From Flavobacterium sp. GSB-24 (GTDB lineage Bacteria; Bacteroidota; Bacteroidia; Flavobacteriales; Flavobacteriaceae), in contig NZ_AP027043.1 in NCBI RefSeq assembly GCF_027924665.1, positions 1,240,001 through 1,304,000 on the forward strand: 64,000 nt of DNA. The letters run 5' to 3'. The translations under genes were made by a program, and so were the position numbers. Under the pieces are notes generated by a model. It made no database searches. It saw only the letters and a list, made by a program, of their open reading frames with translations, and was not told where the DNA came from. Shown here in pieces: positions 33,929 through 43,163 of this stretch (its first letter is position 1; each line of letters starts with the position of its first letter).

Positions 33929-35158
33929 ATGAAGATTCCTTGTTACGATTGTAATACAGAAACCGAATTAGAGGTTGGTTTTGAAGTAATCAATTTTGTC
34001 TGTCCGAAATGTCAGAGTTTATATGCTATTGACAAAGAGGGAAAGTTTCGAAGAAGATCCAAATATAGAAACGTTCTCAGAGATTATCCGCTAGAAATTG
34101 GTGATGTAGGATTTCTGAAAGGGAGTGAATACAAAGTTACAGGCTTATTAAGGAAAAATGTACATCCTAATTATACATGGACAGAGTTTATTCTACAGAA
34201 TGACGCTAAAGAATTTCTATATCTTTCTGTTTCTAATGGACATTGGATGATGCTTACCGAAATGGAAAGTATTGAAGAACTAAAAAAAGGTGTTAAAGTT
34301 CTAAAGCATGATGATGTAGATTATGATCTGTTTGAACATTCGGATGCTGAAATTATAGATGCACAAGGTTTTTTTGATTTTGAACTTCCTCAAAACAAAT
34401 TAATTCATCTTGCTGAATTTATAAATCCGCCTAATATCATTTCTGTTGAAAAGATGAATAACGTACAAACGGCATATTATGGTGAATATGTGAGCAAAAG
34501 TGTCATTCAGAAAGCTTTTCCAAAAAGAACAATGCCATATCAGTCTGGTGTTAATATGATTCAGCCATCTCGCTTTGACCTTAGAAATACAGCCATTATT
34601 TTCTGTCTTTTCGCCTTATTGATTATAATGGCAAACTGGTATATTTATAAAGATCAGGTGGAGCAAAATGTTTTCAATAGTGCTATTAAATTTAGCGAAT
34701 TTGATAATAAAGAAATTACCAGTCCATCTTTTGTGCTCAATGGTGCTTCTGCTCCTATGACGATTAAGGTTTCAACAGGGGTTAATAATTCATGGGCAAA
34801 TTTGAATGTTGCTTTAATTAATGAAGATAATGGCGACGAGATTTATGCCAACAAAGATATAGAATACTATTACGGTTATTCTGATGGAGAATCTTGGACA
34901 GAAGGGAGTCAGTCTGAGAAGTTTAATATCTGTGGCGTAAAAGCAGGTAAATACCATCTTCTAATAACACCAATGAAAGCTCCTGAAGATGCTAATAATA
35001 GTGAAATGAATGTTAATGTGGTTTGGAATCAGCCTTCGAATAGAAATCTATGGCTGGTTATCATCGGTATGGTTGTGATTTATTTCGTAATACGATATTT
35101 TAAAAATCAATTTGAAAAACAGAGATGGTCAGACAGTTCCTACTCGACTTACGAATAA
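33929..35158 (+). CDS. DUF4178 protein with zinc-ribbon N-terminus and membrane helices
   Basis: 409 residues. Two CxxC pairs (IPCYDCNT and FVCPKCQSL, residues 4-33) suggest a zinc ribbon. A DUF4178-like region follows (LEIGDVGFLKGSEYKVTG ... WTEFILQNDAKEFLYLSVSNGHWMML). A TM helix is at about 213-232 (IIFCLFALLIIMANWYIY) and a second near 372-392 (WLVIIGMVVIYFVIRYF). Function unknown; members tend to occur with AdoMet decarboxylase and DUF350 genes, as here. Confidence 0.8.
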   Translation: MKIPCYDCNTETELEVGFEVINFVCPKCQSLYAIDKEGKFRRRSKYRNVLRDYPLEIGDVGFLKGSEYKVTGLLRKNVHPNYTWTEFILQNDAKEFLYLSVSNGHWMMLTEMESIEELKKGVKVLKHDDVDYDLFEHSDAEIIDAQGFFDFELPQNKLIHLAEFINPPNIISVEKMNNVQTAYYGEYVSKSVIQKAFPKRTMPYQSGVNMIQPSRFDLRNTAIIFCLFALLIIMANWYIYKDQVEQNVFNSAIKFSEFDNKEITSPSFVLNGASAPMTIKVSTGVNNSWANLNVALINEDNGDEIYANKDIEYYYGYSDGESWTEGSQSEKFNICGVKAGKYHLLITPMKAPEDANNSEMNVNVVWNQPSNRNLWLVIIGMVVIYFVIRYFKNQFEKQRWSDSSYSTYE

Positions 35159-35162
35159 TAAT

Positions 35163-35342
35163 ATGAAAAGAATTTCAGATTTCTTTATCAATAATTGGGC
35201 GCCATTAGCAATTGGATTCTTTTGCTTTGGAGTTTATATTTATTTTGCTCTTGCAGGGAACAGAATCTGCGATTGTGAAACCACAGAAAATTACAAACCA
35301 ACAGGAAGCCGTTCCTCTTATAATCATTTTTACCACAAATAA
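35163..35342 (+). CDS. Small membrane protein, 59 residues
   Basis: Begins at ATG 35163, four bases after the DUF4178 stop. One hydrophobic segment (WAPLAIGFFCFGVYIYFALAG) with a CDC motif just after it (NRICDCETT). No recognised family; it is kept because of its exact fit into the operon. Confidence 0.6.
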   Translation: MKRISDFFINNWAPLAIGFFCFGVYIYFALAGNRICDCETTENYKPTGSRSSYNHFYHK

Positions 35343-35355
35343 AAACTCAAACAAT

Positions 35356-35571
35356 ATGGAATTAATTCACGCGCAACCAATAGTAAATTCAATTATTTAT
35401 TCTTTTTTAGGCATTATCATTTTATTAATCGGTTATTATATTATTGAAAAACTTACTCCAGAAAATACTTGGAAAGAAGTTGTAGAAAAGAATAATGTTG
35501 CTGTTGCCATTGTTTTGGCAGCATTTATCATTGGAATTTCAATGATTATTAGCGCCGCAATTCATGGGTAA
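35356..35571 (+). CDS. DUF350 membrane protein
   Basis: 71 residues with two TM helices (about 9-29 and 47-66: IIYSFLGIIILLIGYYIIEKL; VAVAIVLAAFIIGISMIISAAI). The layout matches a half-length DUF350 (YjfL-like) protein. The start is the ATG at 35356. It overlaps the next gene by eight bases. The function of DUF350 is not known; association with polyamine-type enzymes is. Confidence 0.8.
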   Translation: MELIHAQPIVNSIIYSFLGIIILLIGYYIIEKLTPENTWKEVVEKNNVAVAIVLAAFIIGISMIISAAIHG

Positions 35572-37084
35572 AAAATTTCTTAGGTTTGAATTTCTTTTAC
35601 TCTTTGCCGTATTTATAATTGCCACTTGCGGACTTATTTATGAGTTGGTTGCAGGAACTCTGGCGAGTTATTTATTAGGCGATTCGGTAAAACAGTTTTC
35701 ATTTATTATTGGCGTGTACCTGTTTTCTATGGGTATAGGTTCTTTTTTTTCAAAGTTTTTTCACAAGAATCTGCTTAACACTTTTGTAGAAATAGAAATA
35801 CTGGTTGGACTTATTGGAGGTCTGAGTTCGGTAGTTTTGTTTTTACTGTTTGAAAGTGTGGGCTCTTTTCAATTCATCCTATATTTATTTGTTTTCGTAA
35901 CCGGATTTTTGGTTGGTTTAGAGATTCCGCTTTTAATGAATATTTTAAAAGACAGAGTCGAGTTTAAAGATTTGGTTTCGAATGTTTTTACATTTGATTA
36001 TATCGGAGCATTATTGGCTTCCATATTATTTCCTCTGGTTTTAGTGCCAAAATTGGGAATTATGGGAACCTCTCTTTTCTTCGGAATGATAAACGTAAGT
36101 ATTGCTATTGCTTTATGTTTTTTATTGAAAAGAGAACTAAAGAAACCCGCTTTACTGCGTGCAAAAGCCGTTTTTTCATTTTTATTATTGCTAGGCGTTT
36201 TTATTTTTTCGAATGATATTCTAGCTTACTCAGAAGGGAAATTGTACGGAGAAAACATCATTTATACCAATTCAACACCTTATCAGCGTATTGTTTTAAC
36301 GCACAATAAAAGCGATTATAGGCTTTATTTAAATAATAACCTGCAATTTAGTTCGGCAGACGAATATCGTTATCACGAAGCTTTGGTTCATCCCGTTATG
36401 TCGATGGCAAAAAGTGTAAAAAACGTTTTGGTGTTGGGAGGTGGAGACGGTTTGGCAGTTCGCGAAATATTGAAATACAAAGAGGTGCAAAAAGTAACTC
36501 TTGTAGATTTGGATGAAGGAATGACAAAGTTGTTTAAAACTAATACAGTCTTGACCAATTTCAATAAAAGTTCACTTAATAATTCTAAGGTTACCGTTAT
36601 TAATACCGATGCTTATATCTGGGCTAAAAGCTGTAAAGAGAAATTCGATGCTGTGATAATCGATTTTCCAGATCCGTCCAATTATAGTTTAGGGAAATTG
36701 TACTCGGTTAATTTCTATCAAACCATAAAAACTATTTTACATCCAGATGCAGCGGTTGTTATACAAACCACTTCGCCATATTTTGCGCCAAAATCTTTTT
36801 GGTGTATCAATAAAACAGTAATGCAGGTTTTTCCGCAGGTCGATGCGTATCATGCCTATGTTCCGTCGTTTGGAGAGTGGGGGTATACCATTGCCATAAA
36901 TGGTTTTGGAACAACTTTTAATACCGTAAACCGAATAGCTGACGGACTAAAATTTTACAATTACCAGTTTGATCGTTTTAATTATTTTACCAACGATATG
37001 ATTTCAAATCAAATCGAAATCAATCGTTTAGATAACCAGATTTTAGTACGCTATTTTGATGAAGAGTGGGGAAGACTGCAATAA
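35564..37084 (+). CDS. Membrane-bound spermidine-synthase-like aminopropyltransferase
   Basis: 506 residues. The N-terminal part carries about six or seven TM helices; the C-terminal part has the SAM-type fold of spermidine synthase (VLVLGGGDGLAVREILKY for the nucleotide motif, TLVDLDEGMTKLF, DAVIIDFPDPSNYSLGKLYSVNFY). It should transfer an aminopropyl group from decarboxylated SAM, made by the gene at 33563, to an unknown acceptor. The membrane domain differs from classical soluble SpeE. It overlaps both neighbours (8 and 26 bases). Confidence 0.85.
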   Translation: MGKKFLRFEFLLLFAVFIIATCGLIYELVAGTLASYLLGDSVKQFSFIIGVYLFSMGIGSFFSKFFHKNLLNTFVEIEILVGLIGGLSSVVLFLLFESVGSFQFILYLFVFVTGFLVGLEIPLLMNILKDRVEFKDLVSNVFTFDYIGALLASILFPLVLVPKLGIMGTSLFFGMINVSIAIALCFLLKRELKKPALLRAKAVFSFLLLLGVFIFSNDILAYSEGKLYGENIIYTNSTPYQRIVLTHNKSDYRLYLNNNLQFSSADEYRYHEALVHPVMSMAKSVKNVLVLGGGDGLAVREILKYKEVQKVTLVDLDEGMTKLFKTNTVLTNFNKSSLNNSKVTVINTDAYIWAKSCKEKFDAVIIDFPDPSNYSLGKLYSVNFYQTIKTILHPDAAVVIQTTSPYFAPKSFWCINKTVMQVFPQVDAYHAYVPSFGEWGYTIAINGFGTTFNTVNRIADGLKFYNYQFDRFNYFTNDMISNQIEINRLDNQILVRYFDEEWGRLQ

Positions 37085-38687
37085 ATCCAGAAGGAATTTT
37101 ATAAAAGGTGTCGGCGCTTCATTGCTGCTGATTCCGTTTCTGCAGTTTTGTTCTGATAAAATTGCGGTACTAATGATTCGTTTATCCGGCACCAAACATT
37201 TGCTCGGACATCGTTTGTGGATCAAAGATTTTCCTAAATCAACCAAACAAATTGAGATTCCGTATCTAATTGTCGGAGGAGGTATTGCTGGCTTAAGTGC
37301 AGCACGACAATTTCAAAAAAGAGGAATAACAGATTTTTTAATCGTAGAATTAGACAATCATTTGGGAGGAAATTCTTCAAACGGAGAAAACAAATATTCC
37401 AAATATCCTTTGGGTGCGCATTATCTGCCGCTCCCTAATTTTCAAGATAAAGAATTGCTTGGTTTTCTCGAAGAAGAAAAAATAATTCTGGGTTACGATC
37501 CAAAAGGTTTTCCTGTTTTCGACGAATTACAATTGACTTTTGCACCAGACGAGCGTTTGTTTTATAAAAATAATTGGCAGGAAGGCGTTGTTCCAAAAGA
37601 CGGAAACACGGCTTCTGATGATTTGGAGTTTCAGAAATTCTTCAAAGAAATGGATATTTTTAGAACAGCAAAAGGACAAGATCAGAAATACTTATTTGAT
37701 ATTCCGCTTTATCTTTCATCGTCAGATGAAAAGACGAGAGCTTTAGATAAAATTACAATGAAGAAATGGTTTAGAGATAATCATTTTACCTCTGAACCTT
37801 TATTCAATTATATCGATTACTGCTGTAAAGATGACTTTGGTTTAGGAATTGAATTTGTTTCGGCTTGGGCAGGGATTCATTATTTTGCAGGAAGAAAACA
37901 AGACAGCACAGCCGAAAAACACGAGAGCGTTTTAACTTGGCCCGAAGGAAATTCGCGTCTTGCCAATCATTTAAAAAAGTATACAAACGATAAAGATTTA
38001 AAAAGCCATTTGGTTTATGAAGTAAAAATCGAAAATAACAAAGTAATTGCAAAAGCTTTTGATGATGTCAGCAAAACAACTGTTGAAATCATTGCAGATA
38101 AAGTAATAATGGCTTCTCCGCAATTTGTAAATCAGTATTTGATCAAAGACAGAAAAACGTTTACCCAAGATTTTCAGTATACACCTTGGCTTTTGGCAAC
38201 TTTGATTGTAGAGGATTTGCCCGATAATTTCAGTTTTCCGCTGGCTTGGGATAATGTAATTTACGGTTCCAAAGGTTTGGGTTATGTTTACGATCAGCAT
38301 CAGAATTTAAATCAGGTTCAGGAGAAAAAAGTAATTACATATTACTTTAGTTTTTCTTCTGCAGATTTAAGAAAAACGAGAATAGAGTTGTATAAAAAAG
38401 ATAAAGAATATTGGAAACAGTTTGTTTTGAATGATTTAAAAATTGCGCATCCTGATATTGAAGAATATACAGAAGACATTGAAGTTTTTCTATTAGGGCA
38501 CGGCATGATTTCGCCTGCGCCGGGGTTTATTTTTGGAGAATCGAAGAAACTAGCCAAACAGAATATTCAGAATGCTGTTTATTTTGCACATAGCGATTTA
38601 TCAGGAATTTCGATTTTTGAAGAAGCTTTTCACCAAGGAATTAATGTTGTAAATGAGATTTTAGATGGAACAACCGTGGATTCATAA
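37059..38687 (+). CDS. FAD-dependent amine-oxidase-like protein, probable Tat substrate
   Basis: 543 residues. The N-terminus has a twin-arginine-like motif, KSRRNFIKGVGASLLLIPFLQF, followed by a Cys that could be a lipobox. The dinucleotide-binding motif is clear (IPYLIVGGGIAGLSAARQFQKRG) and the family pattern LVELDNHLGGNSS follows. C-terminal HSDLSGISIFEEAFHQG is typical of the amine-oxidase family FAD end. Start is the ATG at 37059, which overlaps the upstream gene by 26 bases. In this operon it probably oxidises or modifies a polyamine-like product outside the cytoplasm; that is inference. Confidence 0.83.
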   Translation: MKSGEDCNKSRRNFIKGVGASLLLIPFLQFCSDKIAVLMIRLSGTKHLLGHRLWIKDFPKSTKQIEIPYLIVGGGIAGLSAARQFQKRGITDFLIVELDNHLGGNSSNGENKYSKYPLGAHYLPLPNFQDKELLGFLEEEKIILGYDPKGFPVFDELQLTFAPDERLFYKNNWQEGVVPKDGNTASDDLEFQKFFKEMDIFRTAKGQDQKYLFDIPLYLSSSDEKTRALDKITMKKWFRDNHFTSEPLFNYIDYCCKDDFGLGIEFVSAWAGIHYFAGRKQDSTAEKHESVLTWPEGNSRLANHLKKYTNDKDLKSHLVYEVKIENNKVIAKAFDDVSKTTVEIIADKVIMASPQFVNQYLIKDRKTFTQDFQYTPWLLATLIVEDLPDNFSFPLAWDNVIYGSKGLGYVYDQHQNLNQVQEKKVITYYFSFSSADLRKTRIELYKKDKEYWKQFVLNDLKIAHPDIEEYTEDIEVFLLGHGMISPAPGFIFGESKKLAKQNIQNAVYFAHSDLSGISIFEEAFHQGINVVNEILDGTTVDS

Positions 38688-39684
38688 AGCAAAAACAGAT
38701 TTAGCATTCATTATAGGTCCGTCATTTTTTGTGCTGGCCATAATCTTTATTTTTCAAGATTATATCACAAGAATTGAAGAGAATTATTCTTTTTATACTT
38801 GGCTTTTTTTAATTGTTTTTATTGATGTAGCACACGTTTATGCAACATTATTCAAAACCTATTTTGTTGCCGATGAATTCAAGAAACAAAAACAAAGATT
38901 GATTCTTTTACCGATTATTTGTTTTTTGACAGGAATTGTACTTTTTTCTTTTGGCAGTTTAGTTTTTTGGTCGTTTTTGGCTTATGTTGCTGTCTTTCAT
39001 TTTATCAGACAGCAGTATGGTTTTATGAGATTGTACGCCAGAAAAGAAACCAAAACTAAAATATCGGTTTGGATTGATAATCTGGCGATTTATGCTTCAA
39101 CCGGATACCCAATGTTGTATTGGTTTTTTTCGTCTAAGCGAAAGTTCAACTGGTTTGTAGAAAATGAATTTTTTAGGTTTGAAAGCCAAACAATCTTAGA
39201 AATCCTATTTTGGATTTATATCGGAATTTTGATTTTGTATGTCTTTTATACTGCCATAAAATCAATTCGAAATCAGTTTTTTAATATTCCGAAAAACAGC
39301 ATTATTCTTGGCACAGCACTTTCTTGGTATTTCGGAATTGTGTATTTTAATGACGATTTGATTTTTACTTTACTAAACGTCGTTTCGCATGGAATTCCTT
39401 ATATGGCACTGGTTTATTTTAAAGAAATTGACGGAAAATCAGATTCAGAATTAGGTCGTTTGTCTTTTTTAAAGCAATATAAAGGCATTCTAATTTACGT
39501 TGTTATTTTAGTTTTAATTGCCTTTTCAGAAGAATTTCTTTGGGAACTTTTTGTTTGGAATGAAAACATAAGTATAACCAATTTTGATTTTTCGAGCTGG
39601 CAGATTTTATTAGTTCCTTTGTTGAGCGTTCCACAGTTTACACATTATCTGTTGGATGGCTTTATCTGGAAATCTAAAAAATAA
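38665..39684 (+). CDS. Polytopic membrane protein of the polyamine-like operon
   Basis: 339 residues with about eight or nine hydrophobic helices and a conserved-looking YVAVFHFIRQQYGFMRLYARKE loop near residues 108-130. No family recognised. It overlaps the flavoprotein gene by 23 bases and is the last gene of the run; it may provide a membrane scaffold or transport step. Confidence 0.7.
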   Translation: MEQPWIHKAKTDLAFIIGPSFFVLAIIFIFQDYITRIEENYSFYTWLFLIVFIDVAHVYATLFKTYFVADEFKKQKQRLILLPIICFLTGIVLFSFGSLVFWSFLAYVAVFHFIRQQYGFMRLYARKETKTKISVWIDNLAIYASTGYPMLYWFFSSKRKFNWFVENEFFRFESQTILEILFWIYIGILILYVFYTAIKSIRNQFFNIPKNSIILGTALSWYFGIVYFNDDLIFTLLNVVSHGIPYMALVYFKEIDGKSDSELGRLSFLKQYKGILIYVVILVLIAFSEEFLWELFVWNENISITNFDFSSWQILLVPLLSVPQFTHYLLDGFIWKSKK

Positions 39685-39686
39685 AT

Positions 39687-40193
39687 CTAAAGCTTAATCT
39701 CAAACAAACTAAAAGAACCTTCTTTATAATGCTCTGGCAATTCATTGGTCCATTCTATGGTGCTGATTCCTTTGTAAGTGAAACCACAGCTGGTGTAATA
39801 TTTATTAATTCTTTCGTTACCGCTGTGGGTGTCAAGCCGAATGTAGTCTTTACCATTTTCTTTGGCATATTCTTTAGTCCATTGTATGATTTTTTTGACG
39901 TAAGAATGCCCTCTGAATTTTGAATTCGTAGCAATACGATGCAAATATACCGCAGGATCTTTGCTGGCTTCTTTCCAAATAATTTCATCATTAAAAGTAA
40001 GTACAAATGTACAAGCAACTTCATCTCCTTCTTTGATTACAAAATGACGATTTTCGGCAATTTCTTTTTCTATTAATGTCCTTTCAAAACCTCTCCAGCT
40101 TTTATTATTGACTGTTTTTTGATACGATGTAGCTTGATTGTAAATATCGAAAACAGCGTCGATATCTTGAGTTGTAGTTTTAAAAAATTCCAT
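39687..40193 (-). CDS. GNAT-family N-acetyltransferase
   Basis: 168 residues. The acetyl-CoA-binding motif A is visible as LHRIATNSKFRGHSYVKKIIQWTKEYAKENG (R/Q-x-x-G-x-G/A pattern, with GHS). Small acidic protein with no signal peptide. It converges on the polyamine-like operon, two bases from its stop, so no co-expression is implied. The acceptor is unknown. Confidence 0.85.
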   Translation of the reverse strand: MEFFKTTTQDIDAVFDIYNQATSYQKTVNNKSWRGFERTLIEKEIAENRHFVIKEGDEVACTFVLTFNDEIIWKEASKDPAVYLHRIATNSKFRGHSYVKKIIQWTKEYAKENGKDYIRLDTHSGNERINKYYTSCGFTYKGISTIEWTNELPEHYKEGSFSLFEIKL

Positions 40194-40265
40194 TATTGGG
40201 CTAATTCTGTAAATTAATGAATCTTCAAAGATAAATCTTTCAACAGCTTTATACGGGTGAAATGT

Positions 40266-41231
40266 TTAATTTATGCTTTTTTTATCAGGGTTTAACCAAA
40301 CGACATTTTGTTCAGAATTGTGATCTTGTCCAATAATATCTTTGTACAATTCTGGTCTTCTAGCTTTTATATAACGATTTCCTCCTGCTTGAATGCATTT
40401 TTCGGGAGTAATTATAGCAGTTGCAAAAGAATCATCAAAAGTTCTGCATTCTGCTAATATATCTCCAAACGGATCAATAATCATAGAACAGCCATTTTTG
40501 AGCTGGTCCTCATCCATACCAATCGGGTTTGAAAATATGGTATAAACCGCATTGTCATAAGCTCTTGCCGGAAGCCATTTCATAAGCCAGTCACGGCCTT
40601 TCATCCCATCAAATTCTAATCGTAACGATGTTGGATCAGCTTCTCGGTTTTCCCAAAGCTGCGGAGCAACAAAACCAGCGCCCGGTCGGGTAGAAGGTGT
40701 GCACATTGTTACATGAGGCATAAAAATAATATCGGCTCCTAGAAGCTTTGTGGCGCGGACATTTTCTATAATATTATTGTCGTAACAAATTAAGATACCG
40801 CATTTCCATCCTGCAATTTCAAAAACACAATAACGATCTCCAGCGGTTAAATATGGATTTATAAACGGATGTAATTTTCGGTATTTGGCCACTAAACCAT
40901 TTCTGTCAACACATACATATGCTTTGAATAAATTATCATTTTCATCTTTCTCAAAAAGCCCTGCCAATATTACAATGTTGTTGTTTTTAGCAATTTGAGT
41001 CAATTTTAAAATACTTTCGCCGCTCGGAATTAATTCTGCCAAGTCCAGCATTTGCTCTTTGGATAGATTTCTTGCGAATGTATATCCTGTTATTGAACAT
41101 TCGTGAAACGAAATTACATCGCAGCCTTCTTCAGATGCCTTTTTCGAAAGCTTTTCAATTACAGATAAATTATAGTTTTTATTGCCGCTTTTGTTTTCAA
41201 ATTGAGCTGTAGCTATTTTTAGATTTTTCAT
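40266..41231 (-). CDS. Nitrilase-superfamily carbon-nitrogen hydrolase
   Basis: The catalytic Glu-Lys-Cys triad is visible: SFHECSITGYTF (Glu), KYRKLHPF (Lys) and GILICYDNN (Cys). 321 residues from the ATG at 41229-41231 (MKNLKIATAQFE); a GTG three codons upstream is less likely. The superfamily cleaves amides or nitriles. It has nothing adjacent that indicates substrate. The AraC gene lies upstream on the same strand. Confidence 0.9.
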   Translation of the reverse strand: MKNLKIATAQFENKSGNKNYNLSVIEKLSKKASEEGCDVISFHECSITGYTFARNLSKEQMLDLAELIPSGESILKLTQIAKNNNIVILAGLFEKDENDNLFKAYVCVDRNGLVAKYRKLHPFINPYLTAGDRYCVFEIAGWKCGILICYDNNIIENVRATKLLGADIIFMPHVTMCTPSTRPGAGFVAPQLWENREADPTSLRLEFDGMKGRDWLMKWLPARAYDNAVYTIFSNPIGMDEDQLKNGCSMIIDPFGDILAECRTFDDSFATAIITPEKCIQAGGNRYIKARRPELYKDIIGQDHNSEQNVVWLNPDKKSIN

Positions 41232-41300
41232 ATTGTTCACTATTAATTAGGGTCAAAATTAGTGTGAGCAATACGTTATAAATTGTATAAAACCGACATT

Positions 41301-42155
41301 TTAGAATGTTGATGCGGGAAATCTTTTTATAAGATTGTTGGTTAGTTTTCCCGTGGTGCAGACATATTCTGTTGGAGTAATTCCGGTATGTTTTCTAAAT
41401 TCTTTTATTAAATGCGACTGATCTGAAAATCCTGCATTATAACAAATTGTGGTTAGATTGGTGTCGTCAGGTTTGTTTTTTAATAATTTCAAAAAATGAT
41501 GGATTCGTATAACATTCCCAAATTTCTTCGGATTTAATCCAATGCATTCTTTGAATTTTCTTTCCAAATGTCTTTCGGTATACCCAGTATATTTAACCAA
41601 TTCTTTTATAGAAAAGAGACCTTTTTTGTCAATGATAAAATTTAGGGAACCATTTATTAGGAACTGATTTGAAGACGGTTTAGAGGCAATGATTGATCTG
41701 AAGAAATGATTTAAAAGATTAACACGAGCCTGATTATTTTGTTCTAATAATTTTTCTTGGAGCTCAATAATTTTTTGGTCAAACACATCTTCTACCGGAA
41801 TAATAGAATCGTGAAATTCATGGGCAGGAATTCCTAATAATTGATGAATTCCGTTGGGTTGAAAAACGACAATTATTAATGTTATTTTATTCTCAGAATA
41901 TAGATCTTTAAAACCGTTAAGCTGTCCATACAAAAATGAAGCTGGTAAATAATCTTTTACTTCGCCGATTTCAGAAATGAGTTTACTTTTTACAGAAAAT
42001 ACAATACCAGTATTACCATCAGAAAACAAACGAAACTTTTGGACAGCAGTTTCTGCATTATCTAAAAACAGATAATGTTTGATATAAGGTGATAATTCTT
42101 TTGATGGCGAAACCTGCATAACTCTAATTGATTTGAATGCAAATTGAAATGTCAT
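41301..42155 (-). CDS. AraC-family transcriptional regulator
   Basis: 284 residues. The two HTH motifs of the AraC domain lie at the C-terminus (LFSIKELVKYTGYTERHLERKFKECIGLNPKKF and TNLTTICYNAGFSDQSHLIKEFRKHTGITPTEYV), preceded by an N-terminal sensing domain of unknown ligand. ATG at 42155; a second ATG 12 codons downstream is also possible. It may control the nitrilase gene 70 bases downstream. Confidence 0.9.
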   Translation of the reverse strand: MTFQFAFKSIRVMQVSPSKELSPYIKHYLFLDNAETAVQKFRLFSDGNTGIVFSVKSKLISEIGEVKDYLPASFLYGQLNGFKDLYSENKITLIIVVFQPNGIHQLLGIPAHEFHDSIIPVEDVFDQKIIELQEKLLEQNNQARVNLLNHFFRSIIASKPSSNQFLINGSLNFIIDKKGLFSIKELVKYTGYTERHLERKFKECIGLNPKKFGNVIRIHHFLKLLKNKPDDTNLTTICYNAGFSDQSHLIKEFRKHTGITPTEYVCTTGKLTNNLIKRFPASTF

Positions 42156-42215
42156 TTTGCAAGTAATTATGAGTTTAGCAAAATTAGGGATATTTTTCTT
42201 GAAAAACTTTTAGTA

Positions 42216-42297
42216 TCTAATCTAGCCCCGATAGAAACGATATCCTTTTGCGGCGGGGTTCGCCGCAAAAGATATAGTGAATAGCGGGACTAAAGGT
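42216..42297 (+). repeat. Structured 82-bp interspersed repeat, copy 2
   Basis: Second copy of the element at 33334-33415, same orientation relative to the window. The core hairpin TTTTGCGGCG-GGGTT-CGCCGCAAAA is perfectly paired in this copy. Located between the AraC and SGNH-hydrolase genes, on the strand opposite to both. Confidence 0.85.
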
Positions 42298-42336
42298 GTA
42301 ATGAAAATGAATTTTCTGCTTCTGGAAATAAAAATA

Positions 42337-43092
42337 TTAATTCTGCAAAGCTTTTTTTACCTCCGGCATCATTTTGTCCACAAATAATTTATAGGCTGAT
42401 TCTGAAGGGTGTAAACCATCTGAAGCAACAAGATTGGCACTGTTGAGTCCTTGTCGTGTAATGTCTGTAATGGAAACAAAAGCCACTTGATTATTGGCAC
42501 AATATTTCTCGGCAAAAGAATTGTATTGGTCAATTTCGGCAGAAATCGTTGAGGTTTGATCACCGGCGAGACTTTTTCCGTAAGGCGTGTAAGCATAATC
42601 TGGAATGGAAATGACGACAACATTTTTTCGGTCACCTTTGGCAAGCATGATTGCTTTGGTTACCAATTCTGGAAATTCTTTTTCGTAAACCGAAAAATTT
42701 CTGTGTTGATATTGATTGTTTACACCAATTAAAAGCGTCACCAAATCGTAATTGGCTTCTGGATTTTGTGTGTTTATTGCTGAAAGTAAATTGGATGTTG
42801 TCCAGCCTGTTGTAGCAATTATTTTTAGCGAAATTGTACTGGAATACATCGCGTTTAAACTGGTCTTTAATTGTTCTGGAAAACGACATGTAGCACAAAC
42901 ACTCTGCCCGATTGTGTAACTGTCGCCTAATGCTAAATAATTGATCGAACTAGCAATTGGTGGCTCTGGGGTTTTGGGAGGGGTTACAACTGGCGGTGTA
43001 GTTGTGATAGGAGCAGATTCTTCTGATGAGCTGCAGCTCATCAGAAATACTGAAAGTATAATGGTAACTATTTGTTTAAAATATGGTTTCAT
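42337..43092 (-). CDS. SGNH/GDSL-family hydrolase lipoprotein
   Basis: 252 residues from the ATG at 43090-43092. A lipoprotein signal (TIILSVFLMSCSSSEE) and a Pro/Thr-rich linker are followed by the SGNH domain: LALGDSYTIGQS (catalytic Ser), LIGVNNQY (Asn) and the Asp-His pair in VASDGLHPSESAYKLF. It is an esterase or lipase-like hydrolase exported to the cell envelope. The longer frame would begin at TTG in poor context. Confidence 0.9.
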   Translation of the reverse strand: MKPYFKQIVTIILSVFLMSCSSSEESAPITTTPPVVTPPKTPEPPIASSINYLALGDSYTIGQSVCATCRFPEQLKTSLNAMYSSTISLKIIATTGWTTSNLLSAINTQNPEANYDLVTLLIGVNNQYQHRNFSVYEKEFPELVTKAIMLAKGDRKNVVVISIPDYAYTPYGKSLAGDQTSTISAEIDQYNSFAEKYCANNQVAFVSITDITRQGLNSANLVASDGLHPSESAYKLFVDKMMPEVKKALQN

Positions 43093-43163
43093 AATTTGTT
43101 TAAATTTAAATCTTGAGGTCGTTTTAAACAAATAGTTACGTTAAATATGCGGGTTTGGATTTA

